Positions 31,863 to 45,599 of a stretch of DNA of 64,000 nucleotides are shown one piece after another (the stretch's first letter is position 1; every line of letters starts with the position of its first letter). The notes beneath the pieces are model-generated. The model was not told the origin of the DNA, ran no database searches, and saw only the letters and a list, made by a program, of their open reading frames with translations. The DNA lies in assembly GCA_018105865.1 (NCBI GenBank), contig CM030868.1, forward strand, positions 9,188,245-9,252,244, written 5' to 3'. Both the position numbers and the translations under genes were made by a program. This DNA is from Metaphire vulgaris (lineage: Eukaryota; Annelida; Clitellata; Crassiclitellata; Megascolecidae).

Positions 31863-32268
31863 CATCACTTCCTACTTGATTCCTAAATAACTCCTAATTT
31901 CCAACATTTAAAGACTTTTATATGTCATGTAATTACAAACTGTGAGGTTGGCCAATTTTACGGGATACAAATCCATTAGGCCAATCCTTTTTCTCGACTG
32001 ATTTCTGTACTTTATATGCCTGCGAATTATAGTATTGACTATATAAACATATATTATACTTTTTCTATAAGACCTAGATCTACCTTATATTCTCATTAAT
32101 TAAATATTATTACTAGATTATTACATTTTTTATTTGCACAAATTTGATGTAAAAATTATTCAACATATTTCTTTTCAGGTATACAGTTATTCATGGTTTA
32201 TACTATAGTTACGCTGTCTACTCTTGAAATGTTGAGAAATAAATTTGATTTTGATTGATTTGATTAAA
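31863..32268 (+). mobile_element. Insertion in L2 relic ending in TTTGATT repeats
   Basis: It separates two L2 3'UTR blocks contiguous at 38690-38740. The right end has AATAAATTTGATTTTGATTG then ATTTGATT, like a LINE/SINE tail. The left end and any target duplication are unclear. Confidence 0.5.
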
Positions 32269-32354
32269 AGAAGGGCAGTGAGGCTAGGCTGTTGCAGCTA
32301 TGTTGAAAATGATTATAGTAAAAGGAAGGATTTCAGCTTAGGCCTGAAGAATTG

Positions 32355-32641
32355 GGGTGGGAAGTTAGCTGAGTGATAACAGCGTTGGATATTGGTGCAG
32401 GAGGTCACGGGTTCGCGTCCCGGAGGAGCCCTAAGGTCGACTCAGCCTAATTGCGCTAGAGGGGCGTGTTATAAATGAGGAGCAGCCCTAAAAATGCTGC
32501 GACAAGTCAAACAGGTACGCTACGCGATGCACTAGCCCCGTGTCCGTGGCCTTGCAAACGCCTGGCTGAGGGCTACTAGAAACGGAGATCAGCGCCGCCC
32601 TATGAGCCTGTGGCTCGGGAAGGACTTTGACTTTGACTTTT
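32355..32641 (+). mobile_element. tRNA-derived SINE with 10-bp target duplication
   Basis: TGAAGAATTG flanks both sides (32345-32354 and 32642-32651). Box A-like TAGCTGAGTGA lies at 32366-32376 and box B-like GGTTCGCGTCC at 32410-32420, followed by a 190-bp body and a tail GACTTTGACTTTGACTTT. The tRNA head, body and simple tail with flanking duplication are the standard SINE layout. It sits inside a minus-strand L2 relic, so it is younger than it. Confidence 0.88.
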
Positions 32642-32770
32642 TGAAGAATTGAGAGGATAATGCGGAAATTATAGCAAATGAGGATTCAGATTTTATTGTT
32701 TTAAAGTGTCCAACTCAGAGGAGGGAAGCTGGGATCGAGTTCCAAAGTTCAGGTGCAGCGTATGAGAAGC

Positions 32771-33625
<855 letters not shown>

Positions 33626-33730
33626 CGCACGGTTGCAAATTTTCAGGGATTACTGATTCAGCGGGCGTGACAGAGTGAGATGCGATGACGAACATGTGGT
33701 TCGAGGAGGCTGAGGGGTTAATAGCTGCCC

Positions 33731-33935
33731 CGAGTAACGCGAGTTATCGACTCCAAATTTAAATCGAGTAATTTTTTAGTCAAGTACTCGCTTAGAATAG
33801 CCGGAAAGTGTATTTCAAATTCGGCCTAACGTTATTTTTTACGAATAACACAGGTCTACGTACATTGCTATTTTACTTCCCTCGTTAATCTCAGCCTGAC
33901 AACATGACATTAGTTCCTCTCTGTTTATTCTAACT
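33731..33935. other. Spacer
   Basis: No recognised feature; possibly more of the decayed L2. Confidence 0.4.
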
Positions 33936-34270
33936 CAGCGGTTCTCAACCTTTATAGTACCGCGACCCTTTTAGTTCAATTCCCATGATGTGGCGACCCC
34001 CAACCAGGCCCGCCGAGAGAAATTCGGGCCCCTGCAGAATAAAATTTCTTGACGACCTTTTTTTCTTTTTTGCTTGTCAGCCTTTTTTACATCTTAAAAT
34101 TAGCTGATGACCTTTTTTGCTCATCAGCCTTTTTCCATGTTAAAGTGAGTATATTTTGCGCAATAAAAATAAAAGGGACAACCCTATATTTCTGAAGGTC
34201 TCCGGCGACCCCCTGGCAAATCGTCATTCGACCCCCTTGGGGATCGAGACCCATAGGTTGAGAACCGCTG
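33936..34270. mobile_element. hAT-like MITE (CAGCGGTTCTCAACC ends)
   Basis: TTCTAACT flanks both sides exactly (33928-33935 and 34271-34278). Ends CAGCGGTTCTCAACCT and AGGTTGAGAACCGCTG are perfect inverted repeats. CGACCC blocks lie near both ends. This end sequence is typical of Charlie-type hAT elements. 335 bp, non-coding. Confidence 0.93.
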
Positions 34271-34499
34271 TTCTAACTGTTCATTTCTTTCCTCGAAACT
34301 TGATGTACGCAAACCGATTAATCACTGGACCTGCCGCACTGCCGTTGATCAATACTCACATTCTCACATTTCAACAAAATTCCTATCTCCTTTTCATTAA
34401 CCCTCCGTTGTTCACATCTTCGTATTCACCCTTCACATTTCCGTCTCACACGACGCTCATATATCATCTTCATCCTTACTGCTCTTTCGTGTGATATCC

Positions 34500-36385
34500 A
34501 CCCAAATCCTAGACCATCCCAACCACACACAACACTCTGCACTTTCAACATTAGATCCCTCACTAATCGTCAACAAACACACATTCACTACATGAACTTA
34601 CTAACATAAAATTAGGCTCCCTCTTTCCAATGCACACACTTCACTCCTCTGCCATAGACATAGTTGCACTAAATGATACCTGGGTATCTCCGTCTACTTT
34701 TACTCTACTACTTCATGTCAACTGATTGAGGCAACCCCACCTGGCTTCTCCCTCCTAACTTTTCCTCGTTTAAAAAAGTCTACCAACTGCTGTTCCAATT
34801 TAGGTGGAGGCACCGCTTTCCTCAGTCGTGATCATATACAAATTAGCAACTCATCATCAATTAATTTCTCCTCATTTAAATGCTCATCAGTCACTCTCAA
34901 TCTTTCTCTCTCAAAACTAACTATTTTAAACATTTATCCCCCCTCCCATCATCATCAAAATACTCAACCATGACATTCCTCGACGAATTTTCCTCCTTGT
35001 TAGGCTCTGCAGCAACAACTCCACATGAGTTCTTAATTACTGGTGATTTCAATTTTCATGTTGATAAGAGCGACGATCCTAACTCTATCCAATTCATACA
35101 ACTGCTCACTCAGACAAACCTCACACAACACATATTTCTTCCTACTCACACTTTTGGACATACTTTATAGACTTGCTCATCACATCTTCTTCTTCATCAC
35201 TATCTCCAATTTCAGCAATTAGCCAATTCTCTCCATCTGATCATTTTCCCATCTTCACCATTTTAAGTTTCTGCTCGCCAACTCATCCGCCTCGTGGCAC
35301 CTACTCATTCCCCCGTCTTAAAAAAATTGACGTAGTCATGTTCTGTGACAACATTTAATCATCGGAACTAATTACTAACACCCCCATTTCTCTGCCGTCA
35401 CTGATCAATAAATACAATTCTGTGTTATCCGGTTTTTTGACAAACATGCTCTTATCATCACAAGACATCTTTCATCACACAACAGCAAACCCTGGTATAA
35501 CTCTTTCATTCATGCTTTCAAGTCATTTCGCAGACGTCTTGAACGAACATACCATAGAACACATTCTCCATCTGACCTTTTAAATATTCGTTCAGCCACC
35601 AACCGCTTCCATAATCTCCAAATAATCTGCCAAAAAGGAGAACTATTCTAACATAGTTTCGACAAATAGCTCAAACAAACGTAAGCTCTGGAAAACTGCA
35701 AATGATCTTTTCCATCGCAAAGAATCAAAACCTCTCCCACAATCCATTTCCCTGTAAGAACTTGCTGAATCTTTTGCTAAGTTCTTCTCTACAAAAATCT
35801 AAGATTCGCAGTGTCCTTAAGTCTTTCAATGTTACTCAAACCACCTCTCCTCAATACCCTTCTCCCCACAACCTCTATGCAATTTATCTAGCTTCACTCC
35901 TGCAGACTGATGAAGAGGTATCCAAACTGCTACTTTCTCTTCCAAACAAACAATGTGACCTATATCACATACCTAACTCTTTACTCAAGCAGTGTGCCAT
36001 CGTGCTTTACGTCTATCATAACTAGAATCATTAACCTCTCTCTTACCTCAGGCACTTTCCCATCTTCATTAAAAACTCTTTTGTCACTCCTCTCCTAAAA
36101 AAAAGCCTGGTCTTGACAGAGGAGATCTTAATAATTATCGCCCATCTCAAATCTTTAACTTCTATCAAAACTTACTGAGAAATTGTGCTTTCTAGACTGA
36201 CCGAACACCTTTCAAATAGCTCGCTATATAATGCTCATCAGTCTGCCTACACTAAACATCACTCAACTTAAACCGTTCTCGCCTACATTCATGACAGACT
36301 CAACCACAACTGGTCTCCGACAAGTTACTGGCCTTTGTCTCCTTGAACTCTCTGCTACATTTGATACCATAGATCACAAAATTCT

Positions 36386-36457
<72 letters not shown>

Positions 36458-36920
36458 TTGGAATATCTGAAAAAGCTCACAACTGGTTTTCATCTGACCT
36501 TAAATCCCGGTCTGTTCAAGTGTCATGTCTTACCCAAATTTCTCTATCTCACAGTGTAGATTTTGGAGTGCCTCAAGGATCTGTTCTTGGGCCTGTACTG
36601 TTCAGCCTTTACACCACACCGCTCTCATCTTTAATTAATTCCCTTAATTTAAATCACCAACTCTATGCCGATTACACTTAGCTATTCCTTTCCTTCTCAC
36701 CTCTTTCATTTAATGCATCTATTATTGAGCTTGAATCTGCATTCTCATCAAACTCTACATGGATATCATCAAATCTCCTCGCTCTCAACCCATCTAAGAC
36801 AGAGTTATTTTAATTGGACTACCCCAACAACTCAAAAAATTGACAATCCTAAATTGGTTTTGGCTAAAGTAACACTAATCCCTGTTCCAACTGCTAAAAT
36901 CTAGGATTTTTGATTCTTTT
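34500..36920 (+). pseudogene. L2-like retrotransposon, endonuclease and RT, heavily mutated
   Basis: Endonuclease motifs: NIRSLTNRQQTHIHYMNLL (34552), HEFLITGDFNFHVDKSDDP (about 35022-35080, the GDxN motif), FLPTHTFGHTL. RT motifs: KLLLSLPNKQCDLYHIPNSL (35920-35985), LLELSATFDTIDHKIL (36340-36385), then a (TC)n expansion, [20 protein letters not shown] (36545-36610), HQLYADYT (degraded YADD, 36658-36680), ALNPSKTELF. Every domain has stops. It is cut at about 36930 by a CR1-like fragment and resumes at about 38030. Confidence 0.88.
36387..36454. repeat. (TC)n microsatellite inside RT
   Basis: 34 CT units replace the codons after the DTIDHKIL motif of the L2-like copy. Confidence 0.95.
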
Positions 36921-36934
36921 CTAAACTTTGAAAA

Positions 36935-37965
36935 AATCAGCACAACAGTGAGCCTAACATCTGTAATCTAAAGTTATGGAAAAAATACTGAAAGAAAGCA
37001 TTTTGGAGCATTTGACTAGGCAAAAATTGTTAAAGATAGCCATGGATTTAAAGGTGTGCCTGATCAACCTGTTGGCAATGGTCAATTTTGATAAGCTAGA
37101 GGGCAAGTGAGGACTAATATATTTAGATTTTGCCAAAGCTTTTGATAAAGTACCCCATATGGCTGCCAAAATGAAGTCCTAAGAAACAGGGGGGAATATT
37201 CTCAGATGGATCGAGACCTGGTTGAAGACTTGAGGAGATAGTGCATTAGGGATTATCAGTGGAGTGCCTCACTCAGATTTTATTGTTTTTCTAATATGTA
37301 TAAATGATATCGATGAAGGATTACTGGGAAAATCGAAGTTTGCCAGATGTTCAAAGTGCAGAAATATAGATTCGGAGGATGATGCAAAAATTTTACAGGA
37401 TGATCTGAAATTGTTTCAGTGGTCTGTGACAGATGCTTTTCAATATTGATAAATGTTCTGTAATGCATGTTGGGAAGTCTAATAATGGTAATGAATATTC
37501 TTTAGGGGAAGGTTCTGAGAAAAGAAAGAGACTTGGGGATAATCACCCATAGAAGTGAATCCATCTCACCAATGCATGGAGAGCAAAAAGGTTTTGATGA
37601 ATGAAGTGAAAGGACAATTGTGAGTCGTTACAAAGATCTAATCATTAAACTTTATAAGTTATTTTAAGGCCTCATCTGGAATGATTTTAGTATGGGAATC
37701 CATTCTTGAAAAAGATATAGAACTTTTAGGTGAAAAAGTAAAACAGCAACGAAGATGGTCAATTTTGTATTAATTTAAGCTATTTGACTTGATGGGACTG
37801 ACAACATTAGAAAGGAGAAGAGAGAGAGGGTTTGATAGTAACATACAAAATAATGACTGGGACTATAGATGAGGTGATCGATTGTGGATTGCAGTCTTAA
37901 TATCAAGACAAGGACAAGTGCAAATTGTTTAAGCGAAGGTCAAAGAAAATTTATGAATAAAGCAA
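36935..37965 (+). pseudogene. CR1/Rex-like non-LTR RT fragment
   Basis: MEKILKESILEHLTRQKLLK, IYLDFAKAFDKVPHMA (37115-37160), GNILRWIETWLK, ISGVPHSDFIV...INDIDEG, DSEDDAKILQDDLKLFQWS and LMGLTTLERRRERG (about 37788-37830). The YADD box is lost (FARCSK). The C-terminus matches the 42.3-42.8 and 49.7-50.4 kb fragments. It interrupts the L2-like element. Confidence 0.85.
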
Positions 37966-38029
37966 AATGGTTTTGGCTCCAGACACCACACTAATCCCTC
38001 TAGTTCCAACTTATTGAGAAATCTCAGTG

Positions 38030-38865
38030 GTTTTCAAATTTGATTCTTTTCTAAACTCCTAAATCACAAATCTTATTAACTATCAAAAAGCCTGTTATGG
38101 TCATATTCGTGACCTTCGCCGCCTACGCCCTTGTCTAGATAATAAAACTGCCTCCACAATTGCCACCTCAATAGTCCACTCCAAATTAGATTATTGTAAC
38201 TCCCTCTACTATAACCTTCCCAAAGCCTCTATCAACAAATTGCAATCAATACAAAATGCACTTGCTCGTGCTGTTACTAAGTCACCTAAATTCTCCCATA
38301 TTTCACCCATACTAAAATCATTACATTGGCTTAAAATAACTGAACGTATCCAATATAAGATAATAACACTTACATCTAGCTCACTTCAGTCATCAAAACC
38401 TGTCTACCTTAGATCACTATTAACCCCTCAGCCTCTTCGACCCACACGTTCATCATCTTACCTCACTTTGTCACGCCCACTGAATCAGTCATCCCTGAAA
38501 ATTTGCAACCGTGCTTTCTCATACGCTCCACCTGAACTTTGGAACTCGATCCCAGCTTCCCTCCGCAGACTTGGACACTTTCAAACAATAAAATCTGAAT
38601 CCTCATTTCCTATAATTCTTGCATTATCTGCTCAAGTCTTCAGGTCTAAGTTTAAATCCTTCCTTTTTCTAAAATCATATCCTTCATAGCTGTAACAACC
38701 TAGCCTCACTGCCCTTTGGATGTTGACTAATAATATACCTTCCCCATAGCTATTTTAAGAGAGGCTGAGCGCCTAAGAATAAGCAGCTACTGTTGTGCTG
38801 TTTCCCAGGGCGCTATAGAAATCCACGAGATTTTACTATACTTACTTACTTACTTCATTAACAAG
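38030..38865 (+). pseudogene. L2-like C-terminus and 3'UTR with (ACTT)n tail
   Basis: VIRDLRRLRPCLDNKTA, STIATSIVHSKLDYCNSLYY and LQSIQNALARAVTKSPKFSH, LKSLHWLKITERIQYKI, YAPPELWNSIPASLRRL, FRSKFKSFLF (38689). The 3'UTR contains AGCGCCTAAGAATAAGCAGC and GGGCGCTATAGAAATCC, ending in TACTTACTTACTT. It is the cleanest copy of a subfamily also present at 31.7-33.7 kb and 62.15-62.7 kb. Confidence 0.88.
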
Positions 38866-38879
38866 TTAACCAATGTCTT

Positions 38880-40960
<2,081 letters not shown>

Positions 40961-41009
40961 AACTTGAACAGATTAAAAGCAGTTGTTTCCACAGGACGTC
41001 ATTCAATAA

Positions 41010-41355
41010 TAATAAGTAATAAAATAATAATAATAATACGTTTTAATAATAATAATAATAAAATTGAGATTATAATAATAATAATAATAAAATATAATAA
41101 TAATAATAATGATAATAATAATCTAATGATAATGATAATAATAATGATAATGATAATGATAACTGATAATGCCTAACTAATAATAATAATAATAATGTTC
41201 TAATAATAATTAACATAATGATAATAATAATAACGATAATGACAAAAATAATGATGATAATGATAATGATAATGATAATGATAATGACAATGATAATGAT
41301 AATGATAATGATAATGATAATGATGATGATGATAATAATAATAATAATAATAATA

Positions 41356-41425
<70 letters not shown>

Positions 41426-41426
41426 C
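41010..41426. repeat. (AAT)n / (GAT)n compound microsatellite, left of RLE element
   Basis: A compound array of AATAAT and AATGAT units with short interruptions runs directly into the retrotransposon at 41427. Confidence 0.95.
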
Positions 41427-42150
41427 ATCATCAGACAAGTCACATCGACAGAGCTAGATTGAACGCAGTGACATCACAGCACTCAGGTGACTGGCTCTTT
41501 GCACTGCCTATCAGCAACTGTGGCCTCAGACTCGACAACGAATCAGTGCGTGTAGCAGCTGGTCTACGACTCGGAACGACACTGTGCATGCCGCACAGTT
41601 GTCCCTGCGGTACTCTAGTCGAACAAGATGGGCACCATGGTCTCTCCTGTCGGCTAGGACCGGGTCGAATCGCCCGCCACGCAGCCCTGAACGATATCTT
41701 ATGTCGTTCGCTGATAAAGGCCGGTTTCCCGTCGTCAAAGGAACCTTCAGGTCTTTCAAGATCCGACGGAAAACGACCGGATGGCTGCACTCTCATCCCA
41801 TGGAGGACAGGAAAATGCGTTATCTGGGACGTTACGGTCGCAGACACTTTCGCCGCTTCCTACTGTCATCAGACAGCATCAACTGCGGGTGCTGCAGCCG
41901 AACGTGCAGCCGAAAGGAAAACGGCCAAATACCTTCAACTGTCTGGGTCGTACTGTTTCATCCCTCTGGCTCTGGGGACGATGGGGCCAATCAACGAAGA
42001 AGGTCTCCGCTTCTTAAAGGAAATCGGCGGTCTTCTTATGCGACAATCCGGAAATGAAAGAGAAACACCCTTTCTGCTAAAGCGAATATCAGTGACACTC
42101 CAGAGATTTAACGCTGTCGCCTTCCGAGGAACTTTCAAGACATAATTATA
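41427..42150 (+). pseudogene. C-terminus of restriction-like-endonuclease (R2/R4/NeSL/Hero-type) retrotransposon
   Basis: The open frame runs from about 41438 (SHIDRARLNAVTSQHSGDWL) to a stop at 42143-42145 and is undamaged. It carries a C-x1-C-x8-H-x4-C knuckle (C48, C50, H59, C64 counted from 41459), RHxxxN (R73 H74 N78), then RPD (PD at 107-108) and, 15 residues on, WDVTV (D124). CCHC, RHN and PD...D in this order are the hallmark of the PD-(D/E)XK endonuclease at the C-terminus of R2-group elements. The RT is missing, so it is 5'-truncated. (TAA)n lies on both sides. A domesticated gene is possible but the truncation argues against it. Confidence 0.8.
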
Positions 42151-42176
42151 ATAATAATGACGCGAAAGGAACAGAC

Positions 42177-42840
<664 letters not shown>

Positions 42841-42881
42841 ATCAGGTCTCAAAAAAGTATGACAAGCAAAAACGTCATCAA

Positions 42882-43029
42882 GGGGGCGGAAGATGGCAGA
42901 GTGGGTTACGTGCTGGAGCGTCAGGCTGACGGAGCGGGTTCAACCCCGTCAGTGCCCCTAGTGGCTTTCACACAGGCAGTAATGCCTCCTAAGCCACTTT
43001 AAATCATGCTAAGTAAGTAAGTAAGTAAG
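42882..43029 (+). mobile_element. tRNA-derived SINE with LINE-like 3' end
   Basis: Box A TGGCAGAGTGG (42894-42904) and box B GGTTCAACCCC (42937-42947) sit in a Leu/Ser-type tRNA-like head. The 3' part GTGGCTTTCACACAGGCAGT, AATGCCTCCTAAGCCACTTT and AAATCAT resembles the 3' end of the neighbouring CR1-like LINE. The tail is (TAAG)n. A second copy is at 54132-54265. It is not a functional tRNA gene. Confidence 0.85.
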
Positions 43030-43394
43030 CAGATAAATAAAGTTGGGGGTGTTACTTCTCGACTTGGGGATGTTCAGAGCCTATTTAGGGTACATATACC
43101 AATCTACCATTGTTATATTAGGATTTTTGTGGGGGGCTGTCTACCTCAAATTGGGGAGTGCCGCTTTTGTGTTATAAACCCAGCGAATTTGTACTTAAAT
43201 TCGTTTGCAGAATGGTAATGCGAATGTCGCTTCAACAAAGACTGATCTGAAGAGAAGAAAATTTCTGACTTCTATTAATAAGTGCGACCTAGTTAAGCTT
43301 CACACGATCAAATGAGCCAATTAGAAGCGCGAATTTGCCTTGGTGTACTAGCATGCAAGCATTTGGAAATATGCAACCCGCTCTTGTTATTTTC
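43030..43394. other. Intergenic, nothing recognised
   Basis: No gene or repeat family recognised. Confidence 0.5.
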
Positions 43395-44002
43395 AGCTCC
43401 GAAAGATTAGAGAGATTCGTCGTTAGATCTCAACATCAGCTGCGATACATCTAGTCCGTGCTCTGGTGTTATCTAGGTTGGAATATTGTAATAGCCTCCT
43501 CCAAGGCCTTCCCGACTATCAGCTGAGCCGACTGCAATCGGTCCTGAATGCCGCCGCCCGGATGATTTTCGGTGCCAGGTGGCATGACCATGTTACCTCG
43601 TTATTGAAGGATAAGCTCCATTGGCTCAAGATCCCGGAGCGTATCGTTTGTAAACGCTGCTCGCTGACCTTCCGAGCCTTGTATGACCCTTTCTGCCCGG
43701 AATGTCTTTCGGCGTTGGTACGCAGGCCGGTGATGACAGACTGTCGCAAACAGCTTCGTTCTAGCAAACGTTCTCACCTCTATGGTCCCCCCTCCGTCCA
43801 AGACCGTGAAGCTTGGAGAAAGATCCGTGACTTGGAGCAACCTTTGGAATGCACTTCCAGTTTCAGTGACCATGGCAACCAACTTCGAGTCGTTCTTATC
43901 GAACCTTAAAACGCATTTATTTCGTATATCGTATGACTGCCTTTTGTTAAACGCTCTCGCCTTTGGCCTTGGCCTTGCTATAAGCGCTACATAAATTATC
44001 AA
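43395..44002 (+). pseudogene. L2/CR1-like C-terminus with pentanucleotide tail
   Basis: ALVLSRLEYCNSLLQGLPDY, LNAAARMIFGARWHDHVTSL, DKLHWLKIPERIVCKRC and CPECLSALVRRP to about 43790, then a shifted frame with GERSVTWSNLWNALPVSV and FESFLSNLKTHLFRIS (to 43950). The 3'UTR ends GCGCTACATAAATTATCAAG, followed by (AATAG)n. One frameshift near 43790. Confidence 0.88.
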
Positions 44003-44386
44003 GTAGAATAGAATAGAATAGAATAGAATAGAATAGAATAGAATAGAATGGAATGGAATGGAATGGAATGGAATGGAATGGAATGGAATGGAATGGAATG
44101 GAATGGAATGGAATGGAATGGAATGGAATGGAATGGAATGGAATGGAATGGAATGGAATGGAATGGAATGGAATGGAATGGAATGGAATGGAATGAATGG
44201 AATGGAATGGAATGGAATGGAATGGAATGGAATGGAATGGAATGGAATGGAATGGAATGGAATGGAATGGAATAGAATAGAATAGAATAGAATAGAATAG
44301 AATAGAATAGAATAGAATAGAATAGAATAGAATAGAATAGAATAGAATAGAATAGAATAGAATAGAATAGAATAGAATAGAATAGA
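44003..44386. repeat. (AATAG)n-(AATGG)n-(AATAG)n array
   Basis: About eight GAATA units, then about 45 GGAAT units with one 4-bp slip at 44194-44198, then about 23 AATAG units. It directly follows the LINE 3' end, so the AATAG form is the original tail and AATGG a variant that spread within it. Confidence 0.95.
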
Positions 44387-44471
44387 AATCAGGGCAGAGT
44401 CTGTTTAATTGGGCATCCGATTGATTGCATAACAAGGTTGCCATACATGAGGTTGCCATAAAATCAGCAGG
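44387..44471. other. Spacer
   Basis: GGTTGCCATA is repeated at 44432 and 44451. Nothing else. Confidence 0.4.
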
Positions 44472-45484
44472 TTGTTGCGTTATTTTTTTACAAACACAAG
44501 ATACATAAAGAGAACGGTTCGAGAAAGTGCCATAGCTGTAGCACGAGAAATACAAGTGTTATGGGACAAAGCAAGAATTCGCACGGCACAAGAGAGAAAC
44601 GTTATACATCGAATAATTTCCACGATTCGAACGTCCGTTCGAATGAAAAAATTTCAGAAAAGATCCAAGGCCAGGACTGAGACCCAAATTTAGAAAGACC
44701 AAACATTTATCGAACTTCTTGAGGAGGGTTCTATATCTGAAATTATTAAATTAAATATTTTAAAGGTACAATTGTTGTACTGGTTTGACATAACCCCCAC
44801 CTCTCTTCGCGAGCGACATCTCTCAAAGAATAATTATTTTAATCAAGTTGTGAAGTTACCTTTAATCGCTTTGAACTTTAGAATGATTGTTTAATTTAAT
44901 AACTGAAATCGAGTAGCACTCGAAATTAATAGTTTTAATTATTTGGAATACGTTGACCGTTCCTAAGTAGATTGCACTCAAGAATAATCGCTTCAAATTA
45001 GTAGGTAGGAGATGAGATGTAATTTGTAGTAACGAACATTTTAATTAGAAATTGGGTATATAAACCCATAGCTTAGAGCAGTAGATAGACAGCTGAAATC
45101 GAACAATAGACAGCCGCAAGATGACATCAAACAGCCGGTAACAAACAGTCGAATGGAAGAAATCAACGAATGTAGCAACGATTAGCTGTCTCGTAATAAA
45201 GAAGTTTCAAACAGAACTCTGTGTTGTCGTCGTCGTCAAACGTACCTCACTACAGCTCGCAACAACTCAGCTCAGGAGCACCCTTACACATCGAATATAT
45301 AATACATTGGGATGGAAAGCTTTTGCCAGATATAACTGGAAAGCTCGAAATGGTTGAGCGACTCCCAATTTACATAAGTGGTGGTGGGACTGAAAAGTTA
45401 TTCACTAATTTAATTCCCTGTGTTCCAAAACTTGATTATGACTGTGGCAAAACAATTGCAATGGCTGTGCAATTAAATACCTAA
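44472..45484 (+). pseudogene. Fragment of an unclassified repeat-borne protein family, split by LTR-like insert
   Basis: Left part 44487-44770: KRTVRESAIAVAREIQVLWD, KARIRTAQERNVIHRI, one in-frame stop (44691-44693), then KDQTFIELLEE. Right part 45265-45484: GAPLHIEYIIHWDGKLLPDI, TGKLEMVERLPIYISGGGTE, ending in a stop. I associate these strings from memory with multi-copy, uncharacterised proteins of cnidarians and other invertebrates; the function is unknown. The C-terminal part of what looks like the same family lies at 50845-51254. Confidence 0.5.
44773..45264 (+). mobile_element. Candidate solo LTR
   Basis: It starts TGTTGTACTGG and ends CTCGCAACA (TGTTG/CAACA inverted). TATATAAA lies at 45057-45064 and AATAAA at 45195-45200, in the order expected of an LTR promoter and polyadenylation signal. 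If it instead ends at 45261, ACAAT/ACAAC forms a near 5-bp duplication. It separates two parts of one coding fragment. No second LTR or internal region is present. Confidence 0.45.
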
Positions 45485-45599
45485 GGCATGGCAGGAACCC
45501 TTCTTTTGCATACAGGTCAAGTAGGTGTGGCTATATGACGTAACTGGTGGATTGGAGTGACTGTTGCTACTGACTCGTACTGAGAAACCGTATATAAGA
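45485..45599. other. Spacer
   Basis: Short spacer before the L2-like element. Confidence 0.4.

Noticed and set aside
41070..41443. Poly-Tyr/Ile/Leu open frames in the AAT arrays
   Set aside because: Pure microsatellite translations. The same applies to Asn/Ile runs at 40.3, 42.2, 49.9, 50.5, 55.0 and 57.8 kb and the Ser-Ile-Asn-Gln run at 59.2 kb.
42882..43029. Functional tRNA genes at 42.9 kb, 54.1 kb and 32.4 kb
   Set aside because: Boxes A and B are present but the cloverleaf is disrupted, long non-tRNA bodies follow, and copies are dispersed, so these are SINEs.
44046..44271. Human satellite contamination suggested by GGAAT repeats
   Set aside because: The array is continuous on both sides with AATAG repeats and a resident LINE 3' end, so it is native.
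44003..44386. Open frames of repeated MEWNG / FHSIP residues as a protein
   Set aside because: They are translations of the pentanucleotide array and have no other coding signature.
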